Shown here in pieces: positions 9,949 through 19,547 of a DNA stretch of 52,973 nucleotides. The stretch's first letter is position 1, and each line of letters opens with the position of its first letter. The DNA comes from Aalborg-AAW-1 sp964458335. Its GTDB lineage: Bacteria; Patescibacteriota; Gracilibacteria; Absconditabacterales; Absconditicoccaceae. The stretch spans positions 1 to 52,973 of the forward strand of contig CAYWIJ010000008.1 of the NCBI GenBank assembly GCA_964458335.1. Reading direction: 5' to 3'. A program made the position numbers and the translations under genes. A model generated the notes under the pieces. The model searched no databases. It saw only the letters and a program-made list of their open reading frames with translations, and was not told the DNA's origin.

Positions 9949-10959
9949 ATGATAAATTTTTTTCAATCAGGATTACGATATGACATCAAAACTATCGTAT
10001 ATGGTGATAGAACATTCCATGTCACTCTTTTTGACAAAGAATATTTTGGAATTATAAAAGAAAAAAAAATCTGACCCCTATCATTATCTTGGTTTCAAAC
10101 TCTAGGCGTTGAACTCCCAACTCACAACCCCTATTGGATCCGTGAAGAAACCAAAAAAATCCAACATGATTTTTCTAATAAACGATGACATATATTTTTT
10201 CAACGAGGAGCAATAAATGAAATTCTCACCTTTTATAATATCTCTCATAGATCTCAAGACTTTGCTCCTGGTATGAGAGACACAAGACTCAAACTTGAAT
10301 CTCGACTTCACCAACACACAAATCTGATACCATCTTTTAGAGAAAATATGCCTCTAGCGACGGTTGTTATTGATACGAGCAAAGATGATGAAACTCTCCT
10401 CAATGAAATGAATTCTGGAGCAAAAAGTCATGTCCGCAAAGCTATTAATAAAGAAATTGATTTTCATATCGCAGAACCAAGTGAATACGAGAATTTCTAT
10501 GAAGAACGATACAAAGTTAGTCAGATGAAAGGTTTTCATATTATTGCAAAATCTACTTATCTCAAACTCATGCATTATCTCTCTGAACATAACTGTGGAG
10601 ATATTTTTATGGCGAGTAAAGATGGAGTGCTCTTAGGAGGTTCTATCGCTGTATATCAGAGCGATACTATCACCTATCTGTATGGATTTTCTAATCGTGA
10701 TGAAAGATTTCGTAATGTAGGTGTGCATCAATTCATTAAATACAAGATGTTTTCACGAGCAAGAGAAAACGGTTATCAATATATGGACCTATTTGGGGGT
10801 GCACCCACTGGCTTCCCTGAGCATCCTCTTACCAGTGTAAGTGCTTTCAAAGAATCGCTCTGAGGAACGAAAGTTGAACGATATGGGAATTATGATATTA
10901 TCCTCAATCCTGCACTTTATTATACTTCTAAGACGCTCTATCAGTGGAGAAAAAAATAA
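9949..10959 (+). CDS. FemAB/FemX-like peptidyltransferase
   Basis: A 336-residue protein of the FemABX (GNAT-related) family. Signature regions are a central SHVRKAINKEIDF segment, GSIAVYQSDTITYLYGFSN and the C-terminal YMDLFGGAP. Family members use aminoacyl-tRNA to add Gly, Ala or Ser to the lipid II stem peptide, building the interpeptide bridge at the inner face of the membrane. Three or more TGA codons are read as Gly. It heads a surface block (FecR-like, exported protein, LCP). The donor amino acid cannot be determined from sequence. Confidence 0.8.
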
Positions 10960-11024
10960 TAAAAATTATACATTTTCTTATTAACACATCGACGATAAAC
11001 TGTTTATATTATTTTCTCTATGTT

Positions 11025-11070
11025 TTTGTGTCACAAACCTCTTTGTAATTCGTACTATAAGTAGTATAAT
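11025..11070 (+). promoter_or_regulatory. Promoter with palindromic operator candidate
   Basis: TTTGTG-T-CACAAA (11025-11037) is a perfect inverted repeat. It lies just upstream of a -35-like TTGTAA (11043-11048) and a -10 TATAAT (11065-11070) at 16-bp spacing. The start codon is 40 nt further on, so unlike many genes here this transcript would have a leader. A regulator site is inferred only. Confidence 0.5.
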
Positions 11071-11110
11071 AATACTGGCTTCATATCACAACCCAAACCA
11101 TTATTCATTC

Positions 11111-12388
11111 ATGAAAAAAAACCTGGCTCAATATTTTGATTCTTATACTCCAAACTCTCTTAGCATAACAGAAAAAGCTGCTATCTATAAGAATTTTTTG
11201 GAGAAAAAACAAAGAAGTCAAAACAATAGCTGGATCCGTATTTATAAAAGTATTGCCTATAGCATTAGCACACTAGCTGTTATTAGTGTTATTTTATTTG
11301 GTAATTTTTTTGGTCTTTTTGATCAGAAACCTGCTGAAATAGGACAATTTGTTGTCGCTCAAACCATCGGTAAAATTTTAAACACACAAGGAACTTTCAC
11401 TATCTACAATAAAGATAACAGACCTATTGCTGGTGATAGTATCGAACTTACTGATCGTGTAGTAGTAGATGAAAACTCACAAGTCAATATTCTTGTTCAT
11501 GATTCATTTATCGCACAAATCTCTGGTCCTGCACAATTTGAAATTATTCTCAATGAAGACAATAATGGCTATAATCTCAAATTTATTAATGGAGGAGATA
11601 ATATTGCTATCAATAGTATCGCAGAGACATCTAAAAACATTAGTGTCCAGACAAGCGATGGTGTAACAATCAGAAATAATGAAAATAATCAGAAATTATC
11701 ATTTTCAGTACAGAAAAAACCTGGAGCATCTGAAAGATCTATCATTAACCAATCAAATGCTTCAATTGAAATCAGCGAAACCACAAGTATGGAAGATAAA
11801 GTTCTTATACAACCTAGACACAGTATTAATTTTGTAAAAGAATCAAACAAGAATATACAGATCATCTCACAACAAGAGATTGTCGACACTACCGAGACAC
11901 AGACAGACACAAAACATACCACTAAACCCATCTCTAATAATTCTGTTCCTGACGAAGTGCGCCACATCATTACTAATGATGATATCAAAACATTAAAGCT
12001 TATCCTTGAGAAAGCCTTCCTCAAGAGCGAATACAATGACTTAGTTATGAACTATCTCATCGGTAAGGACAATGAATACAAAGTTACTATCGCTAATATC
12101 AAAAAGAGGCTCGATAGAATCGCTCCAATTGCAAACATTGAACCACAATCAGTAACATCACTTACTGATGCAGCACATTACGCCAATACACTGATAAAAG
12201 GATTAGAAGCATATGGAGTACGTCCTGAAATCTACAACAATCTTATCGTAATGATCAATAAATTTAATGAGCTTATTGGACAAGAATATGGATTTTTACA
12301 AGATACGAATAAAAGAAAACCTATCACTACTGAATTTATTAACACAATGTACAATTTTAACAATAGTGAATCTTATACTTATTTATAA
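11111..12388 (+). CDS. FecR-domain-like membrane protein
   Basis: 425 residues. The cytoplasmic N-terminus (about 1-50) carries short helices, a TM helix follows (SIAYSISTLAVISVILFGNFFGLF), and the extracellular part includes a FecR-like beta region (GTFTIYNKDNRPIAGDSIELTDRVVVDENSQ...) and a helical C-terminus. FecR domains often sense or scaffold at the envelope. The small N-terminal domain before the TM resembles an anti-sigma arrangement, but no sigma factor is adjacent. No TGA is used across the whole gene, unlike its neighbours. A terminator follows. Confidence 0.6.
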   Translation: MKKNLAQYFDSYTPNSLSITEKAAIYKNFLEKKQRSQNNSWIRIYKSIAYSISTLAVISVILFGNFFGLFDQKPAEIGQFVVAQTIGKILNTQGTFTIYNKDNRPIAGDSIELTDRVVVDENSQVNILVHDSFIAQISGPAQFEIILNEDNNGYNLKFINGGDNIAINSIAETSKNISVQTSDGVTIRNNENNQKLSFSVQKKPGASERSIINQSNASIEISETTSMEDKVLIQPRHSINFVKESNKNIQIISQQEIVDTTETQTDTKHTTKPISNNSVPDEVRHIITNDDIKTLKLILEKAFLKSEYNDLVMNYLIGKDNEYKVTIANIKKRLDRIAPIANIEPQSVTSLTDAAHYANTLIKGLEAYGVRPEIYNNLIVMINKFNELIGQEYGFLQDTNKRKPITTEFINTMYNFNNSESYTYL

Positions 12389-12396
12389 TAATAAAT

Positions 12397-12424
12397 CCTC
12401 CTTACTATCTTAGGAGGTTTTTTC
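12397..12424 (+). terminator. Terminator after the FecR-like gene
   Basis: Stem CCTCC/GGAGG around an 11-nt loop, followed by a run of Ts. Confidence 0.8.
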
Positions 12425-12461
12425 AAAGTTGATAATTTTTATTTCATATTCTATCAATACT

Positions 12462-13124
12462 ATGAAATACAAGCATTTCAAAAAACGGTTTATTATTATA
12501 CTAATCATAGGTAGCAGTATTAGTGGTTATTTTTTCTTCTCACTTACATCACTTCATCAATCATTTGCAACATATACTATTGTTGGTGATATAACACCAT
12601 CCTATAGTTCTGGAACATTTTTTATCACATGAAATTGACAAACAAATAATAACATTATTATTTTCTCAGGAAAGCTACAAGACATAAATAATGATCATGA
12701 AGAACTTTTTTCAAGTACTTTTTCTCTCGTTTATAATATAGAAAAAGCTTCTATTTCCTCTCTTATTATTCATGATATTATCGGACAATCAAGTCTCTCT
12801 TATGCAAACAATGTCTTTATTGATGAAGTTATAAAGCCTTCTCTTTGACAAGAACTTATATCTTGAGATAGTTATACTACCAAATTTCAACAACTACCAT
12901 CTCTTTGAACAACACAATATCAGTGGGCTTTACAACAAAAAGATCCTCTATGAAATACTCAGCAACTCCAAATTTTCATCACCAAAAAATGTAATATACG
13001 ATCCATCGTTTCTAGTACTCCAACTTGTCATCTCAACGGAAACTTTTCTCTCGGTACTCCACTATCGTCAGGACCTATTTCTTGAAAAATACAAGCACTA
13101 ATAACTGCTTCATCCTTGCAATAA
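12462..13124 (+). CDS. Exported or anchored protein, unknown
   Basis: 220 residues with a basic N-terminus and one hydrophobic segment (FIIILIIGSSISGYFFFSLTS), then a Ser/Thr-rich extracellular region. It is readable only with TGA = Gly (for example FFITGNGQTNN near 12630). The upstream ATG at 12429 is less likely because MKYKHFKKR gives a normal signal N-region. It ends 63 nt before the LCP gene and belongs to the same surface block. The beta-rich composition and TPS/SSG-type turns suggest a secreted adhesin- or pilin-like domain, but no family is recognised. Confidence 0.6.
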
Positions 13125-13187
13125 TTACCCTATTTTCATATACTGCAATATAGTATTTATTCACGCCTATTTGTTCTTCTCATAATA

Positions 13188-14633
13188 ATGAAGCATTCTC
13201 ATACAAATTATTATAAAATAAGTCTTATCTGACTGGTCGTGATCGTATGTCTTATTTTTATTGTAACAAGCTCGGCATTTTTTTCTCAAACTCTTTCCAA
13301 TACAACCCATAACTTTATCTCAGCAAAAGATACTTTTATCAAACAAACAACTAAAGTTATCGGCGCTACTATTGGTACGGAGATGAAAAAAGATAATCAT
13401 GGCAATATCAATATTCTTATCGCTGGCTATGGAGGAGATGGTCATCAATGATGATATCTTTCTGATTCTATTATTGTAGCATCACTTGATCCAAAAGAAT
13501 TCTCTATGACTATGATCTCTATCCCTAGAAACTTGATAGTAAATATGTCATGATATATCAATAAAATCAATAGCGTTATGGCATATAGCTACAATAGAAA
13601 TAAAGATGTTACCATTGCAGCACAAGATCTTGCAAAAAAATTAACCGACATTACCTGATTAGAAATTCCTTATTATGCTCTTATGGATTTTCAATGATTC
13701 TCATCTCTAGTAGATAAAATAGGAGGGATCGAAGTTGACGTACCACAGACAATTGTCGATCGTACTTATCCTGGACCAAATTATAGTTATACTACTTTTA
13801 GTATCCAAAAATGATTCCAACATCTCGATGGTGCTACTGCACTCAAATATGCTAGATCTAGACATAGTTCATCTGATTTTTCTCGCTCACAGAGACAACA
13901 GCTTATTATTAAAGCCATTACAGAAAAATTGAGTGCTGATTGATTTTCCGTCAATAATATAAAAAGTATCTATGAAACATATCAAACTTATGTAAAAACC
14001 AATATTACACTTGATGAAATGTTATGATTACTTGCCTATGGCAAAACTATCCCTACTATGCATAGCTTCTGATATACCTATGAGTGTAATAATTCAGCCT
14101 GGAAAACAATGAAAGCTGGTTGTCTTCTCTATCCTGTCGTCCAAGAACAATTTAATGGCATGTCAGGAATGTTACCTATTGGTGCAAGCATTGGAAAAAT
14201 ATCATTCTATGATAACATGCAAAACTTTGCACAATTCGTAGCATATAATCAAGGCGCATTATCTGAAGGATTCACTTTCACGCTCCATAATGCTATTGAT
14301 CCTAATTATGCTAAAAAATTTACATATAGAAACAATATTGCATCAAATCTAGCTATTAAAATGCAAAGGTATGGGCTACCTATTGATGATGTAATTAATG
14401 CTGACACACCCTTATCTGGGACTATTGCTTTCATATCTGGTGAATGAAATTATACCAAAACGCTTGAAACACTAAAAACATTCCTCACTATTGACGAAAT
14501 AAGACTAAATGAAGCGACCGTAGATATGAGTGGTAATACATTATCAAACCATATTGATATCTATCTAGGAAATACTTTTATTGATGAATTTGGAAATCAA
14601 AGATTTAATACTTATCTGTCTCATGTTCAATAA
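13188..14633 (+). CDS. LytR-CpsA-Psr (LCP) family protein with LytR C-terminal domain
   Basis: 481 residues. An N-terminal TM (ISLIGLVVIVCLIFIVTSS) is followed by the LCP domain (SDSIIVASLDP, MISIPRNL, KIGGIEVDVP, HLDGATALKYARSRHSSSDFSR) and a C-terminal LytR_C-like domain. LCP enzymes transfer lipid-linked glycopolymers to peptidoglycan outside the membrane; the conserved Arg/Asp residues binding the pyrophosphate are present. Many TGAs are read as Gly. The last 11 nt overlap rnc. With FemAB it points to an actively decorated Gram-positive-type wall. Confidence 0.92.
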
Positions 14634-15351
14634 TCATATCATTAGTCAATTCGACACTCTCCTTGCTTTTGTGTCACAACTGGGTTTTACTACAAACTCT
14701 GTCTTAGATGAATATCAACAAGAAACACTCCTCACTGCCTTTGTACATAAATCATATGCAGCAGATTTTGTGCCTACACTTTCTCATAACGAAAGATTAG
14801 AATTTCTCTGAGATAGTATCCTAGGAGCTTGTATTGGTTCACTCCTTTATAATAATCATCCAAACTGGTCAGAGGCTCAAATGACGCTCTACAAAATAGC
14901 GCTCGTTAGAGAAGAAACACTTGCAAAAGTTGCTCGTCAAATTACTCTCTGAGACTATCTCTTTTTATCGAAAGGAGAAGAAAAACAAGGAGGAATAGAC
15001 AAAGATTCTATCCTTTCTGACTCATTGGAAGCTCTTATTGGTGCTGGATATTTAGTATACGGATTTGATCAAGTCTACCAATTTATCACCAGTACTGTAC
15101 GGAAGGAGCTTGATGAGCTTATGGAGACAGATTGTAAAAGCTATAAGTCTCTTATCCAAGAACGAGCACAAGGTAATGGATTACCTCTTCCAAGTTATAA
15201 CACTAATGAAATAAACAAGAATGGAGAAATTTGGTTTCATTCCGAACTCATCATCAATGATCAGTCTTATGGATCAGGAGAAGGTAAAAACAAAAAAAAA
15301 TCACAAGAAGAGTCTGCAAAAGATGCCTATAAAAAAGTGAAACAAAAATAA
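14623..15351 (+). CDS. rnc: Ribonuclease III
   Basis: 242 residues. The RNase III domain (1-150) has the signature NERLEFLGDSILG with the conserved Gly encoded by TGA (14809-14811), DSLEALIGAGYL near 120-135, and a C-terminal dsRNA-binding domain (SYKSLIQERAQG ... GEGKNKKKSQEESAKDAYKK). It cleaves double-stranded RNA and processes rRNA precursors. The ATG at 14623 overlaps the LCP stop region by 11 nt, suggesting coupled translation. Confidence 0.96.
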
Positions 15352-15379
15352 AAACTTACTTTTTTAAGTATAAGACTTT

Positions 15380-15389
15380 NNNNNNNNNN
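15380..15389. other. Assembly gap (10 N)
   Basis: Ten consecutive N, a conventional scaffold spacer, so the true distance between rnc and the sequence after 15390 is unknown. Genes such as secD could be missing here. Confidence 0.98.
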
Positions 15390-15400
15390 ATATAAATATT

Positions 15401-15465
15401 CCTTGCAAAAAGACTTGGAAATCTTATTTATAAAAAAGCCCACGAGATGGCTAGATCTCGCAGGC
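15401..15465. repeat. CCTTGCAAAAAG-hairpin element, copy 1
   Basis: CCTTGCAAAAAG followed by TTGGAAA, an A-rich stretch and a hairpin (GCC-CA-CGAGAT / ATCTCG-CA-GGC, 15438-15465). Read on the minus strand, the hairpin is followed by TTTTTTAT and looks like a terminator for the minus-strand ORF at 15507-15857. The same arrangement recurs at 44872-44927. Confidence 0.65.
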
Positions 15466-15506
15466 ATAAATTTGAGTTCGTTCTGTCTTTTATAAATCTG
15501 TTGTTA

Positions 15507-15857
15507 TTACAGAAAATAAAAGATTTTAAGAACCTTCACAAATATTTTAGGTAAAGTCCAGGAAAAGTTGATTATCAACTTAGCTGGCATAATGAGTGAA
15601 ATGGCAGGAATATATCCATTTGCTCACTTTGACTTTAATAAGGGTGGTGATTTCTCCACTCTTTTTTTTAGTCTTTCGATAAAGTAATTGAAATAGTCGC
15701 ATAGCTTTATGAATTTAGGGTTAAACATTATTAAACTTGCATCTCTAATCCTGTAATCTGTATTTATTAACAGCATTATTGTCATTGACATAATTTCATT
15801 ATTTATAATTCAGAATTCTCAGCATTCTGTAATCTTCTCTTGCAATATTCTTCCCAT
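15507..15857 (-). CDS. Possible gene readable only with TGA = Gly
   Basis: On the minus strand, ATG at 15857 opens a 116-codon frame (MGRILQEKITECG ...) ending at TAA 15507-15509, with three in-frame TGA codons. The C-terminal half is basic and hydrophobic (LKKRVEKSPPLLKSKG, then AKLIINFSWTLPKIFVKVL). It is divergent from secF and followed by a terminator-like hairpin. No family is recognised. A plus-strand terminator-like structure at 15643-15673 falls within it, so this stretch may instead encode a plus-strand small RNA. Confidence 0.35.
15643..15673 (+). terminator. Terminator-like hairpin, orphan
   Basis: AGGGTGG ... CCACTCT (7 bp with one G-T pair, 8-nt loop) followed by eight Ts on the plus strand. 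No plus-strand protein gene ends here, so it either terminates a small RNA starting after the gap or is incidental to the minus-strand ORF. Confidence 0.5.
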
Positions 15858-15896
15858 TTACCTATGCTATAACTAATTTATTTATTTTGTCGTATT

Positions 15897-15902
15897 TATA
15901 AT
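15897..15902 (+). promoter_or_regulatory. -10 box directly before secF
   Basis: TATAAT ends four nt before the secF ATG. There is no Shine-Dalgarno; the transcript is probably leaderless. Confidence 0.6.
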
Positions 15903-15906
15903 AATA

Positions 15907-16884
15907 ATGAAAAAAGGAACGTTAGAGCTCTTCAAAATCGTTAAACATTCATGGTTTTGGTTAATCACTTCTTTAGCACTAATAGTTGGAAGTCTTCTTC
16001 TCTTCCTTGTCAACGCAAGACTCTCTATTGAATTTACTGGTGGTATCGAATTGAAACTTGATCAAGTAACTCATCAAGAAAATCTTGAATCTTCTCTTCA
16101 AGAAGGTCTTGTAGCACAAGGATTTGAAAGACCTCAAGTGAATATAGAACAAGAAGCTACTTCTACTAATCTCCTTGTAGCTCTTCCTTTTGAAAATGAT
16201 GAACAAGTAAAAGAAGTCAGCGCTGCTGTCAATACTATTCTTGTCGATCAAGGATTTATCACTAGCACAGATAGTATTATAGGATCTTCACTTAACGGAC
16301 CTAGTGTATCATCATACATGAAATCTACTGCTATCAACGCGATAGTGGTCGGGATGATTCTTATTTCACTCTATATTATGATCTCATTTATGAGTGTGAG
16401 AAAACATATTTCTCCTCTCGCTTTGGGATGAGTAACTATTACTTCTATGCTCTTTGATGTTATTATACCAGCAGGAGCATATGGACTATGGATGGCTATC
16501 GATAGTACTATCACTATCGATACTATCTTCATTATTTCTATTCTTACCGTAATGTCCTACAGTATCAATGATACGATCATTATCTTGGATAGAATTAGAG
16601 AAAATATTGCCAAACAACATGATGCTCTTGAAAAAGGAACTGCTCTCTATGGACAACTCATTGAAGATAGTATCTGGCAAACCATGAGAAGATCATTAGG
16701 TACTGGTATCACCACACTCTTAGTAACACTTACTATGTTTATCTTTGGTACTGCTATGCTCCAAAAGTTTGCCTTTACCATTGCTATTGGTATCATCTCT
16801 GGAACATTCTCATCACTCTTTTTTGCTACTGCATTACTCTACATCCTCCTTGGAAAACGAAAGAAAGAATTGAAGAAACTCTAA
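15907..16884 (+). CDS. secF: Protein translocase subunit SecF
   Basis: 325 residues. TM1 is followed by the SecF/SecD N-terminal motif IEFTGGIELKL, a periplasmic P1-like domain (about 45-130), then five TM helices in the RND-type SecF block, with SYSINDTIIILDRIREN as the diagnostic D4-like motif. SecDF uses the proton gradient to pull secreted proteins through SecYEG. secD normally precedes secF; it is absent here but could lie in the assembly gap. One TGA (LALGGVTITS) is read as Gly. Confidence 0.95.
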
Positions 16885-16984
16885 GACTAACTGTACAACC
16901 AAAATGGCTTGAAATTAAAAAAACCATACAATATACTCACTTACTTTTAATTTTCTCTCAATTAGTATAAAAAAAACATTCTTA

Positions 16985-17476
16985 ATGATAGGCTTACTTA
17001 CAGGAGTATTGATCATAGCAGGTTGCCAATCTACACCAACACCCACTCCTGAGGTAATTGATACTTCTACAGAAGAAGTTGAACAAATCACTCTACCTAT
17101 GGAAGATACTGATATTGTGATCAGTAGACAAGATTTTGAAGATGGCGGATTTACAGAAACACATCTCTTCACTTCTCCAGCGCTTGGTATTAGTGTAGAA
17201 TACGAAGTAGATGACTTCTTAATGTCACAAAATAAAATATCTCGTTATGACAATATCCTATGTATTGAACCAAGAGAAAAACTTGAAACGCTAGAAGATA
17301 AAATCTGATGTGTGCAAGTACTTCCTTCTGAAGGAGAATATACATTTAATGAAGAAGATAAGAAAGTTAGTACTATCGATAGCGTTACAGTAATTGAATA
17401 CAATCCATATATTACTATGTATGAAGCTGAACGTAGCTGAACTACATTCCCCGTAACTACTATCAAAAAAATCTAA
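16985..17476 (+). CDS. Putative lipoprotein, unknown
   Basis: 163 residues from ATG 16985, with a lipobox (LLTGVLIIAGC) and a Thr/Pro/Glu-rich linker. This ATG gives a signal without any basic residue. Six codons upstream the frame reads ATA AAA AAA ACA TTC TTA, and starting there would give the expected KK N-region, so a non-standard AUA start or a sequence error is possible. Two TGA codons (KIGCVQV and RSGTTF) are read as Gly. No family recognised. Confidence 0.7.
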
Positions 17477-17484
17477 TATCTTGG

Positions 17485-17508
17485 CCTGTCACTTCGACAG
17501 GTTTTTTT
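17485..17508 (+). terminator. Terminator before smpB
   Basis: Stem CCTGTC/GACAGG with loop ACTTC, then seven Ts. Confidence 0.9.
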
Positions 17509-17545
17509 ATTGTTTTGAAAAATTATTTGTGTATAAAGATAAGTA

Positions 17546-18010
17546 ATGAAGATTATTGCAAAAAACAAAAGAGCTTATTTTGATTATGATATCGACCAGA
17601 CCCGAGAAGCTGGCCTTATTTTGCAAGGTCACGAAGTCAAGGCCTGTAAACTTGATCACTGTACCATCACCGAAGCTATTATCAAACTCGATGAACAAAA
17701 GAAAATCCTAACCATTATCAACATGGATATTCCTCTCTATAGTAAAACACAACATACTCTTACTGCAGGATATATACCTAAAAGACCAAGATGACTGCTT
17801 CTGAATCATAAAGAATTAACAAAAATCTACTCTTCACTCAAACAAGGATCAGGATATACTATGATTCCTCTTGAACTCTTTGAAGCCAACAATCGTAGAT
17901 TAAAACTCAAAATCTGACTCTGAAAACTCCGCCGTAAAGTAGAAAAAAAACAAATCCTCAAAGAGAAAGATATCAATAGACAAATGAGGAAAGAGATAAA
18001 AGAGTATTAA
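17546..18010 (+). CDS. smpB: SsrA-binding protein SmpB
   Basis: 154 residues. The OB-fold core starts KIIAKNKRAYFDYDI, then TREAGLILQGHEVKACK, and the basic tail contains LKIGLGKLRRKVEKKQ and DINRQMRKEIKEY. SmpB delivers tmRNA to stalled ribosomes. Three TGA codons are read as Gly. A TATAAA box (17532-17537) ends eight nt before the ATG. No ssrA gene is recognised in the window, so tmRNA must be encoded elsewhere. Confidence 0.96.
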
Positions 18011-18086
18011 AAAAACTCTTGATTTACAATATAGTATATTTATTATCATTGTCATCTACATATTTTATATTGTATTTATACTTATA

Positions 18087-18371
18087 ATGAACAACAAATC
18101 AAACAACACTACTATCGTATGGGTAGTTGTAGTTATTATCTTAGCGCTTCTCGTATGGGCATTTGCTACTGGTAAATTCACTATGTCAAAAGAAACTCAA
18201 GAAGACATGAATACTGTAGAACAAAACATTGAAGAATCAAGTGATACTATAGCTGATGAAACAGAACAAACTATCGATGCAGTAGTAGACACAACAGAAG
18301 AAGTAGCTACTGATATCGCAACTGGAACTGAAGAAATAGCAAACAATGTAGCTGATGATATGAGTAACTAA
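18087..18371 (+). CDS. Small membrane protein with acidic tail
   Basis: 94 residues. One TM helix (TTIVWVVVVIILALLVWAFATG) is followed by a very acidic, Thr-rich tail with repeated TxEE/ADET units, probably an extended or coiled extracellular segment. TATACT (18077-18082) ends four nt before the ATG. A terminator follows. No family recognised. Confidence 0.7.
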   Translation: MNNKSNNTTIVWVVVVIILALLVWAFATGKFTMSKETQEDMNTVEQNIEESSDTIADETEQTIDAVVDTTEEVATDIATGTEEIANNVADDMSN

Positions 18372-18396
18372 TCTCTCTCCTCAGCTCACTATAAAG

Positions 18397-18425
18397 ACAC
18401 TCTTATTCGTTGAGTGTTTTTTCTT
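18397..18425. terminator. Terminator between convergent genes
   Basis: Stem ACACTC/GAGTGT, then Ts on the plus strand. It serves the small membrane gene; the minus-strand DKNYY gene ends right beside it at 18426. Confidence 0.8.
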
Positions 18426-19250
18426 TTAATCAAAAACAATCAAATCTACTCTTTCTCCTTGATAAAAATATCCTTTCTTATCTTTAGCATCATAGTCATC
18501 TCTATCCGATACTACCTCAAATGTCTGACGATCTACTCACTTAAGAATATGATATACCTCTCCATCAAAATAAACAATATTTTTCTTATCCTGGATATAA
18601 AATGAAGCCAAAACTTCAACTGTCTGAGGATCTATAGTATCTATAATTTTATCTAGCATATAGACATGATTCTCATCTTTAGCATAAGGGATGGTAGTAT
18701 AATAACGAATTGCATATAGTGGTTGAAAACTTGAAGCATCAGCTCACTGTATATGGTTGGTCATTCCTTCTCGTGAATAATACACCTCAGTATTATTTTT
18801 GAGATATACACCACCTACCATCATCTTAGGTACTTGTAGACGATCCATAAATACCTTTCCATCCTTATAGAGAGTATCTTTGTCTCTCGACCACGACTGA
18901 TCAATCGGAGTAAACGTCTCATAATGTACACCTTCTATCTCTATTTTAGAAAGATAATTGGTTGGATCAGGAATGAAAAAAATCTTTTTCTGACGATCAT
19001 CTCGTTCATAATACGAAAGGATATCAGTCAGGCTATCTTGTTCATATTGTTGAAGAGGATGATTAAATTTTCGCTCATCAGGAAAAAATGTATCATGAGC
19101 TAATACAATAGCTTGTTTTTTGGCTTCTATCATCATATTATCGATTTTGATTTGATAAGCATATACTCATCACACAATAAGACCTACACCGATCATTCAT
19201 AGAAAGATTTTTTGCAACATTACTGTCTTTACAAATAAAAACAATCTCAT
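18426..19250 (-). CDS. DKNYY-type repeat protein, membrane anchored
   Basis: About 274 residues. The N-terminal hydrophobic segment (LQKIFLGMIGVGLIVGGVYAY) precedes an extracellular region with repeated DK-x-x-Y-Y/F-x-G units (DTLYKDGKVF, DKKNIVYFDGEVY, DKKGYFYQGERV) typical of DKNYY-family proteins of unknown role. TGA = Gly is needed both near the N-terminus and at NHIQ-G-ADAS. ATG 19250 is the longest start, but a TATAAT overlaps it, so ATG 19220 (MLQKIF) may be the real one. Confidence 0.7.
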
Positions 19251-19547
19251 TATAGTGACATTTTTAAAAAATGCAAATTTTGAAGAAGATTTTGAAATAA
19301 AGAAAAAGGAAGCTTTAATAAAGCTCCCTTCTTATCAATTACTATCATTCTTATCTTGCCTGGTACCTGTGGATTTTCTTCTTCTTTTTATTTTTCCATA
19401 TTTATAATTTTAGACATTTTATTTTATATAGTAGAATAATAATCAAAAAAACCACAAAATCAAGAGAAGAGGAAAAATTATTAGCATTGAATTTTTATCT
19501 CTAAAAAATATACTGAGAACAATCATTTACTCTACCATACCAATTCT
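19251..19547. other. Divergent intergenic region with a hairpin
   Basis: No ATG-started gene is visible. A hairpin (GG-AGCTTT / AAAGCT-CC with one bulged A, 19309-19327) is followed by TTTTTCTTT when read on the minus strand, so it could end a short minus-strand transcript or act as an attenuator upstream of the DKNYY gene. The rest is AT-rich promoter-like sequence for argS and the DKNYY gene. Confidence 0.5.

Noticed and set aside
15540..15672. RNase P RNA or tmRNA (AGGTAAAGTCC resembles the RNase P core)
   Set aside because: The downstream conserved RNase P segments are absent, and no tag peptide or tRNA-like end of tmRNA is present.
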